Source of the DNA: Catellatospora tritici
Lineage (GTDB): Bacteria > Actinomycetota > Actinomycetes > Mycobacteriales > Micromonosporaceae
Assembly: GCF_019083965.1 (NCBI RefSeq)
Contig: NZ_JAHRCY010000040.1
Coordinates: 1-47,777, forward strand
Direction of reading: 5' to 3'
Length of the DNA: 47,777 nucleotides
Shown one piece after another: positions 1 to 7,943 of this stretch. The stretch's first letter is position 1; each line of letters begins with the position of its first letter. The notes below the pieces were generated by a model. It saw nothing but the letters and a program-made list of their open reading frames with translations, ran no database searches and had not been told where the DNA came from. The translations under genes were made by a program, and so were the position numbers.

Positions 1-842
1 CGGGTACGGCCCGGATCCTGTCGGCCACCGTGCGGCGTACCGGCGGGCGTTGGCATGTGTCGTTCACGGTGGAGGTCACCCGCACCATCCGTACCCCCGC
101 CCATCCGGGGCGGACCGTCGGTGTCGACGTCGGGGTCGCCAACCTGGCGGTGCTGTCGACCGGGCAGGTCGTGCCCAACCCGCGCCACCTGGCCGCCGCA
201 GCCGCACGGCTGCGCGGCGCCGCCCGGACCCTGTCCCGACGGCAGGGACCCGACCGGCGCACCGGACAGCAGCCTTCCCGGCGCTGGCGACAGGCCAGGA
301 CCCGACTGGCTAAAGCGCACGCCCGGGTCGCGCACCTGCGCGCCGACGGCCTGCACAAACTCACCGCCACCCTCGCCGCAACCTACGGCATGGTGGTGGT
401 CGAGGACCTCAACATCAAGGCCATGATGGCCAACCGGCGCCTGGCCCGGCACATCGCCGACGCGGGCTGGGCCACCCTGCGGCGGCAATTGGAGTACAAG
501 ACCGCCTGGCACGGTGGGCGGGTGGTCGTCGCCGACCGCTGGTTCGCGTCCTCGAAGACCTGTTCGTCCTGCGGCGCCGTGAGACCCAAACTGCCGCTGC
601 GGGTACGGACCTACACCTGCCAGCACTGCGGTCTGAGCCTTGACCGCGATCACAACGCCGCACTCAACCTGCAGCAGTACGTCGCCCGGAGTGGCCGGCA
701 GACGCTAAACGGCCGTGGAGCCGACCGTGAGACCACCCCCGTGGTGGCAGGTGGCTGTGAAACGACCACCCCGCACCACCTCGGTGGGTCAGACGGGGAC
801 CGTCGGCCGGCAACGGCCGACTGCAACACGAGTGCGCACTAA
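1..842 (+). CDS. tnpB: IS200/IS605-family TnpB (OrfB) RNA-guided nuclease, 5' truncated by window edge
   Basis: The reading frame stays open to the left edge, and the residues before the first GTG (position 30) match the family, so the true start lies outside the window. Visible core, numbered from the GTG at 30: RuvC-I Asp33 in GVDVGVANLA, RuvC-II Glu125 in VVVEDLNIK, a four-Cys zinc finger (Cys178, 181, 197, 200) and RuvC-III in LDRDHNAALNL. In this family the protein is an ωRNA-guided DNA nuclease encoded by transposons and often outlives the TnpA transposase. All catalytic residues seen here are present. The stop TAA lies inside a hairpin (830-851) typical of the element's right end. Whether a tnpA lies further left cannot be seen. 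Confidence 0.9.
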   Translation, partial: GTARILSATVRRTGGRWHVSFTVEVTRTIRTPAHPGRTVGVDVGVANLAVLSTGQVVPNPRHLAAAAARLRGAARTLSRRQGPDRRTGQQPSRRWRQARTRLAKAHARVAHLRADGLHKLTATLAATYGMVVVEDLNIKAMMANRRLARHIADAGWATLRRQLEYKTAWHGGRVVVADRWFASSKTCSSCGAVRPKLPLRVRTYTCQHCGLSLDRDHNAALNLQQYVARSGRQTLNGRGADRETTPVVAGGCETTTPHHLGGSDGDRRPATADCNTSAH

Positions 843-851
843 AGCGCACTC
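732..851 (+). ncRNA. Candidate ωRNA (TnpB guide RNA) scaffold region at the tnpB 3' end
   Basis: Three perfect short hairpins lie in a row across the end of tnpB: 732-745 (5 bp), 802-821 (8 bp closed by a GCAA tetraloop of GNRA type) and 830-851 (8 bp, GAGTGCGC pairing with GCGCACTC around the stop codon). In characterised TnpB systems the ωRNA is cut from the mRNA 3' end and its scaffold finishes at the element's right end, with the flanking DNA serving as guide. If that holds here, the guide would begin just after 851. The boundaries are inferred from structure only. Confidence 0.4.
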
Positions 852-922
852 AATTGCAACGGCCAAACCGAATCGGAAGCGGCGAGTGCGGGTTCGATCC
901 CTGTCGAGCCTGTCAAGAACGC

Positions 923-960
923 GCTGGTCCGCCGGAACACCTGCGGGTGGGCGGACCAGC
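923..960 (-). terminator. Strong hairpin, likely terminator of the 53-aa gene
   Basis: An 11-bp perfect inverted repeat (GCTGGTCCGCC at 923-933 with its complement at 950-960) encloses an inner 4-bp stem with a TGCG loop. It sits 45 nt past the stop of the small minus-strand gene and about 80 nt past tnpB, so it could stop transcription from both sides. There is no T-tract, which is common for actinobacterial terminators. Confidence 0.55.
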
Positions 961-1004
961 CGGCGATATGTCATGCCTGGTGATCCATGCGTTGTCGAGG
1001 CGCC

Positions 1005-1166
1005 TCACGGGATCGGCGGCAGCGGCGGGATGCCGGGGATGGGCAGTTCGGGAAGCGGCGGCAGGCTGGGGTCGACGGGGAGACCGGGTGCGCCGCTGGT
1101 CAGGATGGCGATGAGGCTCGCCAAGAGGTCGTGGATGCTGGTCAGCAGGTCGGCGATGGCGTCCAT
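1005..1166 (-). CDS. Small 53-aa protein: amphipathic helix plus Pro-rich tail
   Basis: This ATG-started gene (1166 to TGA at 1005-1007) is too short for routine ORF calling. The first 23 residues (MDAIADLLTSIHDLLASLIA then ILT) form a leucine/alanine-rich, probably amphipathic or membrane-seeking helix. The rest is a proline ladder with repeated LPxLP/IPxIPP units ending in PPLPPIP. Codon use has the G/C third positions typical of real genes here, and a strong hairpin follows it. I do not recognise a family. A membrane-active peptide, a small secreted-complex partner or an adaptor tail are all possible, and none is shown by the sequence. It stands alone between tnpB (convergent) and the methyltransferase (divergent). 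Confidence 0.5.
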   Translation of the reverse strand: MDAIADLLTSIHDLLASLIAILTSGAPGLPVDPSLPPLPELPIPGIPPLPPIP

Positions 1167-1322
1167 GGGTGGTACCCGCTTTCGTGCGCGGCCGGGGGGA
1201 GGAGTGGCCGATTAAGGACTATTTGAATGCCTATATCGGACACGTCGCAATAGCAGGCCTACGTACGGAGGACACCCTCCGGTGTATGCCGCGCTCCTAC
1301 CGAGGCGCGGTAAACAGAAGGC

Positions 1323-2063
1323 ATGACCGATCCCTACCGGACGTTGGGTCCCGGCTACTCCGAACGCCGCCGACCGGATCCGCGCCTGGCCACGATCATT
1401 GAGGAAGCGCTGGGGGACGCCCGTTCCGTGGTCAACGTCGGCGCGGGCACCGGCTCGTACGAGCCGACCGACCGCATGGTGCTCGCGGTGGAGCCGTCCC
1501 CGGTGATGATCGCGCAGCGGTCGCCGGGCAGCGCGCCGGTGGTGCGGGCGGTGGCCGAGCGGCTGCCCCTGCCCGACCGGAGTTTCGACGTCGGGCTGGC
1601 CATCCTCACGGTGCATCACTGGACCGATCCCGCCCGCGGGCTGGCCGAACTACGCCGTGTCTCACGCCGCCAGGTGGTGCTCACCTGGGATCACACGGTG
1701 GTGTCCCGCTTCTGGCTGGTCGCCGAGTACCTGCCGGAGATCGCCGAGGCCGAAGCGGACCTGCCCGCCTGTGACTTCATCAGCCGACAGCTCGGCCCGG
1801 CGCAGGTGACGGAGGTGCCGGTGCCGCACGACTGCAGTGACGGCTTCCTGGCCGCGTACTGGAACCGGCCATCCGCCTATCTCGACCCGACGGTGCGCGC
1901 CTCGATCTCCTCGCTGGCCAAGCTCGACCCGACCCGGGTCGCCGAGGCGATGCGGCGCCTGCGCGCCGACCTGGACAGCGGACTCTGGCAGCAGCGCCAC
2001 GGCCGACCGGACGAGGCCGGCTCGGCCGACGTCGGCTACCGGCTCGTCAGCTCGCTCGAGTGA
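1323..2063 (+). CDS. Class I SAM-dependent methyltransferase
   Basis: The 246-aa cytosolic protein carries the SAM-binding glycine loop VVNVGAGTGSYE near residue 37, an acidic motif II region (LAVEPSPVMIAQR), and the post-motif region RSFDVGLAILTVHHW typical of Methyltransf_11/UbiE-like enzymes. The substrate cannot be read from sequence. Small-molecule O- or C-methylation is usual for this group. The gene stands alone, and a hairpin at 2072-2097 separates it from the convergent DUF4239 gene. The ATG at 1323 begins the conserved MTDPYRTLGPGYSERR lead-in common in this subfamily, so the start is probably right. Confidence 0.85.
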   Translation: MTDPYRTLGPGYSERRRPDPRLATIIEEALGDARSVVNVGAGTGSYEPTDRMVLAVEPSPVMIAQRSPGSAPVVRAVAERLPLPDRSFDVGLAILTVHHWTDPARGLAELRRVSRRQVVLTWDHTVVSRFWLVAEYLPEIAEAEADLPACDFISRQLGPAQVTEVPVPHDCSDGFLAAYWNRPSAYLDPTVRASISSLAKLDPTRVAEAMRRLRADLDSGLWQQRHGRPDEAGSADVGYRLVSSLE

Positions 2064-2071
2064 TGCCTGAT

Positions 2072-2097
2072 CGCGTTTCTCCGGCTCAGAAACCGCG
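2072..2097. terminator. Bidirectional terminator-like hairpin between convergent genes
   Basis: GTTTCT (2075-2080) pairs with AGAAAC (2088-2093) around a 7-nt loop. A bulged C then allows three more G/C pairs. It lies directly after the methyltransferase stop and about 50 nt past the stop of the opposing membrane-protein gene. Confidence 0.4.
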
Positions 2098-2144
2098 TGG
2101 CAGGCGAATTCCACGGACGTCGCGGTGGATGCGGGAGCGCGCGG

Positions 2145-2930
2145 TCAGGGCGCGGCCGGGGGCAGGTTCATCGAGACACGTAGCGAGACCAGGGCGGTGT
2201 CGGGGATCTCGATGAAGCCACGGGTCGGGCGGTCCAGGTCGACGATGGTGAACAGCAGCAGGCTGACCATGATCGCGGCCAGGAGCAGCGGGACGATGCC
2301 CCGACCCAGCACGCCGACGTGCAGTCCGAGCAGGGCCAGCGCGATCGCGGCACCGATGATCTCGACGAGCAGCACCTCGCTCGGCACTCGGTTGGCCAGT
2401 CCGGTCACGCGGACGGTCTGCGCGTCGAACATGTCGTTCAGGGTCTCTTCGTAGAGCCGCGGCGCGGTGGCGGTCGGCTGCTCCCGTACCGCCTGGGCGG
2501 CCAGGCGCCACAGTGGGCGCTGCAGCGCCGACGCTTCGGCGATCGCGGCGGCCGCCGCCTTGCTGCCCGGCCTTACGAGCGACAGGCGCAGTTCGGCGTC
2601 GGTGTAGTCGACCAGCAGTGCCAGGGACTGCCTGCGGATCGGTTCGTCGAGGGTCTGCGCCCGCAGATAGGTCGTGCCGATGGCGTTGGCCTCGACGACG
2701 ACGGCCTGACGGCGGGACTCGTACCGGCCGACCGCCAGCGACAGCCCGAACGCCAGGATCAGGCCGACGAACGCGATCAGGGCGGCCTGCAGGACGCCGA
2801 ACGACTCACGGACCTCGTCCTGGCTGTCGCGCAGCCTGGTGCCAATGGCCAGGCCGACCATCGCCGCACCGACCATGGCGACGACCAGCAGGAGGGCGAG
2901 CAGCCAGGTCGGCGCTCCGAACAGCAGCAT
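2145..2930 (-). CDS. DUF4239-family integral membrane protein
   Basis: The 261-aa protein has two N-terminal membrane helices (about residues 6-28 and 44-66), a roughly 100-residue helical soluble middle, and two C-terminal helices (about 186-206 and 208-228). The layout and the motif SFGVLQAALIAFVGLILAFG match the DUF4239 (bestrophin-like) family, whose function is not established; an ion-channel-like role is only suggested by the name. The ATG start at 2930 places the first helix at the extreme N-terminus. It is monocistronic and converges on the methyltransferase. Confidence 0.75.
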   Translation of the reverse strand: MLLFGAPTWLLALLLVVAMVGAAMVGLAIGTRLRDSQDEVRESFGVLQAALIAFVGLILAFGLSLAVGRYESRRQAVVVEANAIGTTYLRAQTLDEPIRRQSLALLVDYTDAELRLSLVRPGSKAAAAAIAEASALQRPLWRLAAQAVREQPTATAPRLYEETLNDMFDAQTVRVTGLANRVPSEVLLVEIIGAAIALALLGLHVGVLGRGIVPLLLAAIMVSLLLFTIVDLDRPTRGFIEIPDTALVSLRVSMNLPPAAP

Positions 2931-3114
2931 CGAGCCCCTACCTCACGAAGTGTCCACCTGCGTCATCCGCCATCCGTTCCGCACCGCGAGCGCACAGTCG
3001 ATTCAGTACGCCACTGATCCGCGAACGTCCTCCGGTTGTCAGTCGAGCGTAGGACGGCCGCGCAGGCGCGGGCTCGAATCCGCGAAATTCACTGCGATCA
3101 GGATTCGGGCTGGT

Positions 3115-3155
3115 GGCGGTCCCGCCCAGGCCTGGTTCGCCTGGGCGGGACCGCC
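3115..3155 (-). terminator. Terminator of the ABC exporter operon
   Basis: A perfect 16-bp stem (3115-3130 with 3140-3155) with a 9-nt loop starts 5 nt past the permease stop codon. It has no T-tract but is one of the most stable hairpins in the window. Confidence 0.75.
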
Positions 3156-3160
3156 CCGGA

Positions 3161-5692
3161 TCACTCGGTGGCGATCGCCGCCAGGATGTCGGCGCGCGCC
3201 GCCCGGCGGGCCGGCCACAGCGCGGCCAGCACCCCGACCAGCGCCATGCCCGCCAGCGCCACCCCGGCGGTCGGCCACGGCACCGACATCGAGAACACCG
3301 GGTTGGCCAGGATGACGTACTGCATCACCCCGCCCAACAGCACGCCCACGCCGATGCCGAGCAGGCCGCCGTACAGCGAGATCACCACGCTCTCCCGGCG
3401 GACCGTGCGCCGCACCAGCGGCCGCGACGCACCCAGCGCCCGGAACACGCCCAGCTCGCGGGTGCGTTCCAGCACCGACAGCGCCAGCGTGTTCACCACC
3501 CCGAACACCGCGATCACCACCGCCGCGCCGAGCAGCACATACACCAGGCCGAGCACCAGCTGGTACGGCTGCAGCAGCTCGTCCAGCAGCTGCTCCCGGT
3601 CCAGCACCACCACGTCGGGTCGGGCGGCGTACGCCCGCTCCACGGCGGCCCGCAGCGCGACCGGGTCGGCGCCGAGGGCATACATGCTGTCGTTGTACGA
3701 GTCGACGCCCTGCGGCAGCAGCGACCGGTCGAGCACCACGCCACGCAGCAGGTCGGTGCTGCGGTGCAGGCCCACGACCGTGGCCCGCACCTCGGCCCGG
3801 GTGCCCCCGCCCGCCGCGTCCTTGGCGCCGAACCGCAGCCGCACCTGGTCACCGACCCTCAGCCCGGCCTCGGCCGCGCGCCGCTCGTCGAGCAGCACAC
3901 CCCGGCGCAGATCAGCCTCGCCCGCGACCAGCCGCGGCCGCAGCACCGTGCCGAGCGCGGCCGGGTCCAGGGCGGTGAACGTCACCTCCGTCTGCTCCCC
4001 GTGCTCCGGCACCAGCTCGGCACCGCCCAGCCCCGGCACGGCCAGCGCGTCGACACCCGGCACCGCCGCAGCGGCGGACCGGGCCGCGTCGTCGAGTTCA
4101 CCGAACGCCGCCGCGCGCACCACCACCGCGTCCTGCGGCACCGCCGACCGGATCTCGTCGGTGAGACCGGCCGTCAGGGTCTGCCCGACGGTCGCGAACG
4201 CGCAGACCAGCGAGAGGCCGATCATCAGCGCGGACGCGGTCGCGGCGGTGCGGCGCGGGTCGCGTACGGCGTTGCGCAGCGCGATCCGGGTGACCGGCCC
4301 GCCGCGCGCGCCCAGTAGCCGCGCCAGCGGCCGCAGCACGCCCGCGACCAACACCGGCGCCATCAGCAGCACCCCGACCCAGGCCAGCACCGCACCGGCC
4401 ATCGCCTGGACGCGCGCGGGCTCGTCCAGCTCCGCCGCCTTCGTCGACGCGATCATGACGACTCCGGCGGCCACCGCCACCAGGCCGAGCACGGTCCGCA
4501 GCAGCAGCGAGCGGCGCGGCACCTCGGCGTCGGTGCGCAGCGCCGCCATCGGCGACACCCGGGCCGCCCGGCGCGCCGACCCGTACGCCGACACCACCGT
4601 CACCAGGATGCCGACCGCGTAGCCGAGCAGGATCGCCCACGGCGACACGGCGTACTCGACCGTCCCGACGACCGGCAGCACCCGCATCGCCAACAGCCCC
4701 AGCCCGACACCGAGAGCGACCCCGAACGTCGCGCCGACCACGCCCAGCACGACCGCCTCGGCGAGCACCGCCCGGCGCACCTGGGCCCGCCGCGCCCCGA
4801 CCGCCCGCAGCAGCGCGAACTGGCGGGTCCGTTGGGTGACCAGCATGGTGAACGTGTTGGCGATGACGAACACCCCGGCCATCAGCGCCACCGCCGCGAA
4901 GGTCAGCAGCGCCTTGCGAATCACATCGGCGTCGCTGTCGGCGGACCGGGACAGCTGTTCGCGCAGCTCGCTGCCGGACTTCACCTCGTAGCCGGAGCCG
5001 AGCGCGGCGCGTACGGCGGCGACGATGGCGTTCTCGTCCGCGCCGGACACCTCCACCCGGTCGAAGCCGGGCACCGCGTCGGGTTCGTCGTCCTGGGAGC
5101 GCAGCAGCCGGGCGGCGGTGTCGGTGTCGTAGGCGACCGCGGGATCGAACTCCTGGCCCGCCGGATGGTAGGCGAACAGGCCGACCACGGTCGCGGTGTC
5201 GTCGTGGCCCTCGGTCAGCAGCACCCGGGCCCGGCCGCCGACGGCGATGCCCGCCTCGGCCGCCGCCTGGTACTCCAGCGCGACCTCACCGGGCCGCTGT
5301 GGACCGCGGCCGACGGTGAGTTCGAACCGCTGCGAGCCGTCCCAGTCGGTCCCGGCCGTGCCGGGCCAGTACGTCGTGCCCAGCTTGCCGTCGGTGCCCA
5401 CGAGCGCGGCGTAGCCGCTGCGCACGCCCTCGGCCCGGCTCACCCCGGGCAGGCCCGCCAGCCGGGCGACGATCTCCGGTGTGATCCCGGGCCGCTCCGG
5501 GTTCCCGGGGCGGCCCGGTTCCACCAGCGCGGACACGTCGGAGCGCTGGCCACCACCGCGCACGGTCGCCGCGGCCGAGTCCGACACCACCCAGGTGGCG
5601 ACCACGAACCCGACGCCGAGCACGATCGCGGCCAGGGTCATCGCCACCCGGCCCAGGTGTGCGCGCAGGTCGCGCAGCATCGCCCGCAGCAT
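3161..5692 (-). CDS. ABC transporter permease, FtsX/MacB-type, two FtsX domains
   Basis: This 843-aa membrane protein has an N-terminal anchor helix (MTLAAIVLGVGFVVATWVV), a large extracytoplasmic MacB_PCD-like domain (about 40-240), a first FtsX three-helix unit (about 260-370), further helices, a second extracytoplasmic domain (about 500-690) and a final FtsX unit ending in PARRAARADILAAIATE. This is the long permease form paired with a LolD/MacB-like ATPase in Gram-positive bacteria, generally used for export or extraction of lipids, peptides or drugs, or for mechanotransmission. Its start shares one base with the stop of the ATPase gene (TGATG), so the two are translationally coupled. The substrate is unknown. 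Confidence 0.92.
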   Translation of the reverse strand: MLRAMLRDLRAHLGRVAMTLAAIVLGVGFVVATWVVSDSAAATVRGGGQRSDVSALVEPGRPGNPERPGITPEIVARLAGLPGVSRAEGVRSGYAALVGTDGKLGTTYWPGTAGTDWDGSQRFELTVGRGPQRPGEVALEYQAAAEAGIAVGGRARVLLTEGHDDTATVVGLFAYHPAGQEFDPAVAYDTDTAARLLRSQDDEPDAVPGFDRVEVSGADENAIVAAVRAALGSGYEVKSGSELREQLSRSADSDADVIRKALLTFAAVALMAGVFVIANTFTMLVTQRTRQFALLRAVGARRAQVRRAVLAEAVVLGVVGATFGVALGVGLGLLAMRVLPVVGTVEYAVSPWAILLGYAVGILVTVVSAYGSARRAARVSPMAALRTDAEVPRRSLLLRTVLGLVAVAAGVVMIASTKAAELDEPARVQAMAGAVLAWVGVLLMAPVLVAGVLRPLARLLGARGGPVTRIALRNAVRDPRRTAATASALMIGLSLVCAFATVGQTLTAGLTDEIRSAVPQDAVVVRAAAFGELDDAARSAAAAVPGVDALAVPGLGGAELVPEHGEQTEVTFTALDPAALGTVLRPRLVAGEADLRRGVLLDERRAAEAGLRVGDQVRLRFGAKDAAGGGTRAEVRATVVGLHRSTDLLRGVVLDRSLLPQGVDSYNDSMYALGADPVALRAAVERAYAARPDVVVLDREQLLDELLQPYQLVLGLVYVLLGAAVVIAVFGVVNTLALSVLERTRELGVFRALGASRPLVRRTVRRESVVISLYGGLLGIGVGVLLGGVMQYVILANPVFSMSVPWPTAGVALAGMALVGVLAALWPARRAARADILAAIATE

Positions 5693-6486
5693 CAGGCACC
5701 AGCCCCGACACTCGTCCGGCTCCGCGCCGCCGACTCCAGGCCCCGGACCCGGTCCAGCACCCGGTCGGCCGTGGGCTCGCGCAGCTCGTCCACGATCACG
5801 CCGTCAGCCAGGAACAGCACCCGGTCGGCGTACCCGGCCGCGACCGGGTCGTGGGTGACCATCACCACGGTCTGACCCAACTCGTCCACGCTGCGACGCA
5901 GGAACCCCAGCACCTCCGCACCGGCCCGGGAGTCCAGCGCACCGGTGGGCTCGTCGGCGAAGACCACGTCCGGGCGGCTGACCAGTGCGCGGGCGCAGGC
6001 GACACGCTGCTGCTGGCCACCGGACAGCTGGGACGGACGGTGGTGCAGCCGGTCCCGCAGCCCGACCGCGTCCACCACCGTGTCGGCGAACCCGAGGTCA
6101 GGCTTGCGCCCGGCCAGGTCCAGCGGCAGCGTGATGTTCTCCCACGCGGTCAGCGTGGGCAGCAGGTTGAACGCCTGGAACACGAAGCCCATCCGGTCGC
6201 GGCGCAGCGCGGTCAGCGCGTCGTCGCGCAGGCCGCTCAACTCGACCCGGTCGGCGCTGCCGTGGCGGGCACCGTGCAGCCACACCCGGCCCGAGGTCGG
6301 CGTGTCCAGCCCGGCCAGGCAGTGCATCAGCGTCGACTTCCCGGACCCGGACGGGCCCATGATCGCGGTCAGTTCGCCGCGACCGAACGCCACCGTCACC
6401 GCGTCCAGCGCCGTGACCTGGGCATCGCCTGTCCCGTACCGTTTGGTCAGGTCCTCCGCGCTCACCGCGGCCTCGAAACTCGTCAT
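5692..6486 (-). CDS. ABC transporter ATP-binding protein, LolD/MacB type
   Basis: The 264-aa ATPase has Walker A GPSGSGKST, the Q-loop region GFVFQAFNLLPTLT, the ABC signature LSGGQQQRVACARAL and Walker B DVVFADEPTGALDS, all intact. It powers the adjoining FtsX permease. The frame opens at a GTG at 6540, but the conserved N-terminus (MTSFEAAVSAEDLTKRYG) begins at the ATG at 6486, so I use that start. It is the first gene of a two-gene operon divergent from a two-component system, with a shared control region at 6547-6582. This is the standard layout for exporters induced by an envelope-stress or drug-sensing kinase. Confidence 0.93.
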   Translation of the reverse strand: MTSFEAAVSAEDLTKRYGTGDAQVTALDAVTVAFGRGELTAIMGPSGSGKSTLMHCLAGLDTPTSGRVWLHGARHGSADRVELSGLRDDALTALRRDRMGFVFQAFNLLPTLTAWENITLPLDLAGRKPDLGFADTVVDAVGLRDRLHHRPSQLSGGQQQRVACARALVSRPDVVFADEPTGALDSRAGAEVLGFLRRSVDELGQTVVMVTHDPVAAGYADRVLFLADGVIVDELREPTADRVLDRVRGLESAARSRTSVGAGA

Positions 6487-6546
6487 GGCGCACACGCTGC
6501 TGCCCCACCGCCGTCCCGCCGTCGGGCAAGAGTCGATCACCGGCTA

Positions 6547-6582
6547 CTACTTAAGTAGCGGGTCGCGGCGACGGAAGTAGCG
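6547..6582. promoter_or_regulatory. Palindrome and direct repeat between ABC operon and two-component system
   Basis: A perfect 12-bp palindrome CTACTTAAGTAG lies at 6547-6558. Its right half with flank, AAGTAGCG (6553-6560), recurs exactly 22 bp later (6575-6582), which is two helical turns. This is the pattern expected for two dimers of a NarL/LuxR-type response regulator binding one DNA face. The site is 61 bp upstream of the ATPase ATG and 65 bp upstream of the kinase ATG, so it could control both directions. Confidence 0.6.
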
Positions 6583-6647
6583 CCCGGCCCGGCAGCGGTC
6601 CAGCCTAGGCTCGACAGCGGGTGACGGCCGCGGAAGGAAGCGGGGGT

Positions 6648-7943
6648 ATGGAGCGGGTCAGAGCAGAGGCGGCGGTGCCGGGCCTGCCGTCGTGGCTGCA
6701 ACCCGGGCGCCTGCTGCGCCGGGTCGGGCACCGACTGTTCCCGCCCGCGCTCGGCTGCGCCGTGATGCTGTTCTCGTTCGTCTCGCCTTACCGCCCGGCG
6801 CCGCTCGTCTTCGACGGCAGATACCAGAGCGACTCCGCCTGGCTGGTCGCGATCTGCGTGCTGGCCTGCGGCGTGAGCGCCACCCTGGTCCGGCGGTGGC
6901 GCTGGCCGCTGTTCGTCAGCTCGCTGGCGGCCTGGCTGGCCCTGGCGATGGGTGCCGCGGTGTTCGTCGCCGCCTACTACGCGGGCGCGGGCCGACCCGA
7001 CCGGCCGCTCCACCCGGGACGGCCCTGGCCCTACTTCCTCGTTGCATTCCCGCTGGTCGGGTTGTCGCTCGGCTGGAGCGCCGTGCACAGCGACCTGCTC
7101 TATCAGGGCATGACCGGCGGCGTGATCTTCGGCGCCACCCTCACCGGCCTGTTCGGGGTCTCGATGTGCGTGGTGCTGCCGTTCCTGTTCGGGCTGTGGG
7201 TCCGGGCCCGCCGCCAGGTCCTCGCCCAGCTGCGCGAACGGGCCGAACGGCTCGAACGTGAGCAGCACGAGCGCGCCGAGCACGCCCGCGCCGAGGAACG
7301 CCGCCGCATCGCCCGCGAGATGCACGACGTCGTCGCGCACCGGGTCGCGTTGATGGTGCTGCACGCCGGGGCGTTGGAGGTGAGCACCGTCGACACGCGT
7401 ACCGCCGAGGAGGCGGCGCTGATCCGCACCACCGGCCGGGAGGCCATGCAGGAGCTGCGCGAAGTGCTCGGCATGCTGCGCGCGCCCGATGGCGCCGACG
7501 GCGCCGCACTGGAGCTGGCGCCCCAACCCACGCTGGCCGACCTGGACCGGCTGCTGGAGTCCAGCCGCGCCGCGGGTCTGCCGGTGCGCCGCGTCGACGA
7601 CGGGCAGCGGCGGGATGTGTCGCCGTCGGCCCAGCGGACCGCCTACCGGGTGGTGCAGGAGGGCCTGACCAACGTGGCCAAGCACGCCGGGTCCGTGCCG
7701 ACCACGGTGACGCTGCGCCACGAGCCGCACGAACTGGTGGTCACGATCGAGAACGCCGCCCCGGCCCACCCCGCCCCGCCCCAGCCCGACAGCGGATTGG
7801 GGCTGGTCGGGCTCGCCGAGCGGGTGGCTTTGGCGGGCGGCTCCGTGCAGGCGCGGCCGCGGCTGGACGGCGGGTTCGTGCTGTCCGCGCGCATCCCGGC
7901 CGACCCGCCCGAGCCGGGAACGGAACGGCGGGAGGCGACGTGA
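6648..7943 (+). CDS. Sensor histidine kinase, HisKA_3 (NarL/DesK-type)
   Basis: The 431-aa kinase has about five N-terminal membrane helices, a charged coiled linker (about 185-220), the HisKA_3 phospho-acceptor region REMHDVVAHR with His226, and a HATPase_c domain with N-box EGLTNVAKHAG and G-box DSGLGLVGLAERV. A GTG at 6621 is possible, but the ATG at 6648 has a good ribosome site (GGAAGGAAGCGGGGGT). It overlaps the response regulator by 4 bases (GTGA), forming a cotranscribed pair, and faces an ABC exporter operon across a palindromic site. The probable job is sensing an envelope signal or drug and inducing the exporter. Confidence 0.93.
   Translation: MERVRAEAAVPGLPSWLQPGRLLRRVGHRLFPPALGCAVMLFSFVSPYRPAPLVFDGRYQSDSAWLVAICVLACGVSATLVRRWRWPLFVSSLAAWLALAMGAAVFVAAYYAGAGRPDRPLHPGRPWPYFLVAFPLVGLSLGWSAVHSDLLYQGMTGGVIFGATLTGLFGVSMCVVLPFLFGLWVRARRQVLAQLRERAERLEREQHERAEHARAEERRRIAREMHDVVAHRVALMVLHAGALEVSTVDTRTAEEAALIRTTGREAMQELREVLGMLRAPDGADGAALELAPQPTLADLDRLLESSRAAGLPVRRVDDGQRRDVSPSAQRTAYRVVQEGLTNVAKHAGSVPTTVTLRHEPHELVVTIENAAPAHPAPPQPDSGLGLVGLAERVALAGGSVQARPRLDGGFVLSARIPADPPEPGTERREAT

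Noticed and set aside
888..904. T-arm-like GCGGG-TTCGATC-CCTGT, suggesting a tRNA or attachment-site fragment
   Set aside because: No matching acceptor, D or anticodon arms lie upstream; the following bases do not pair with any nearby 5' acceptor strand.
3036..4622. Long plus-strand frames opposite the ABC permease (also 3113-4318, 4832-5875)
   Set aside because: Ser/Thr/Arg- or His/Gln-rich shadow translations with no recognisable domains; the permease frame has all family features.
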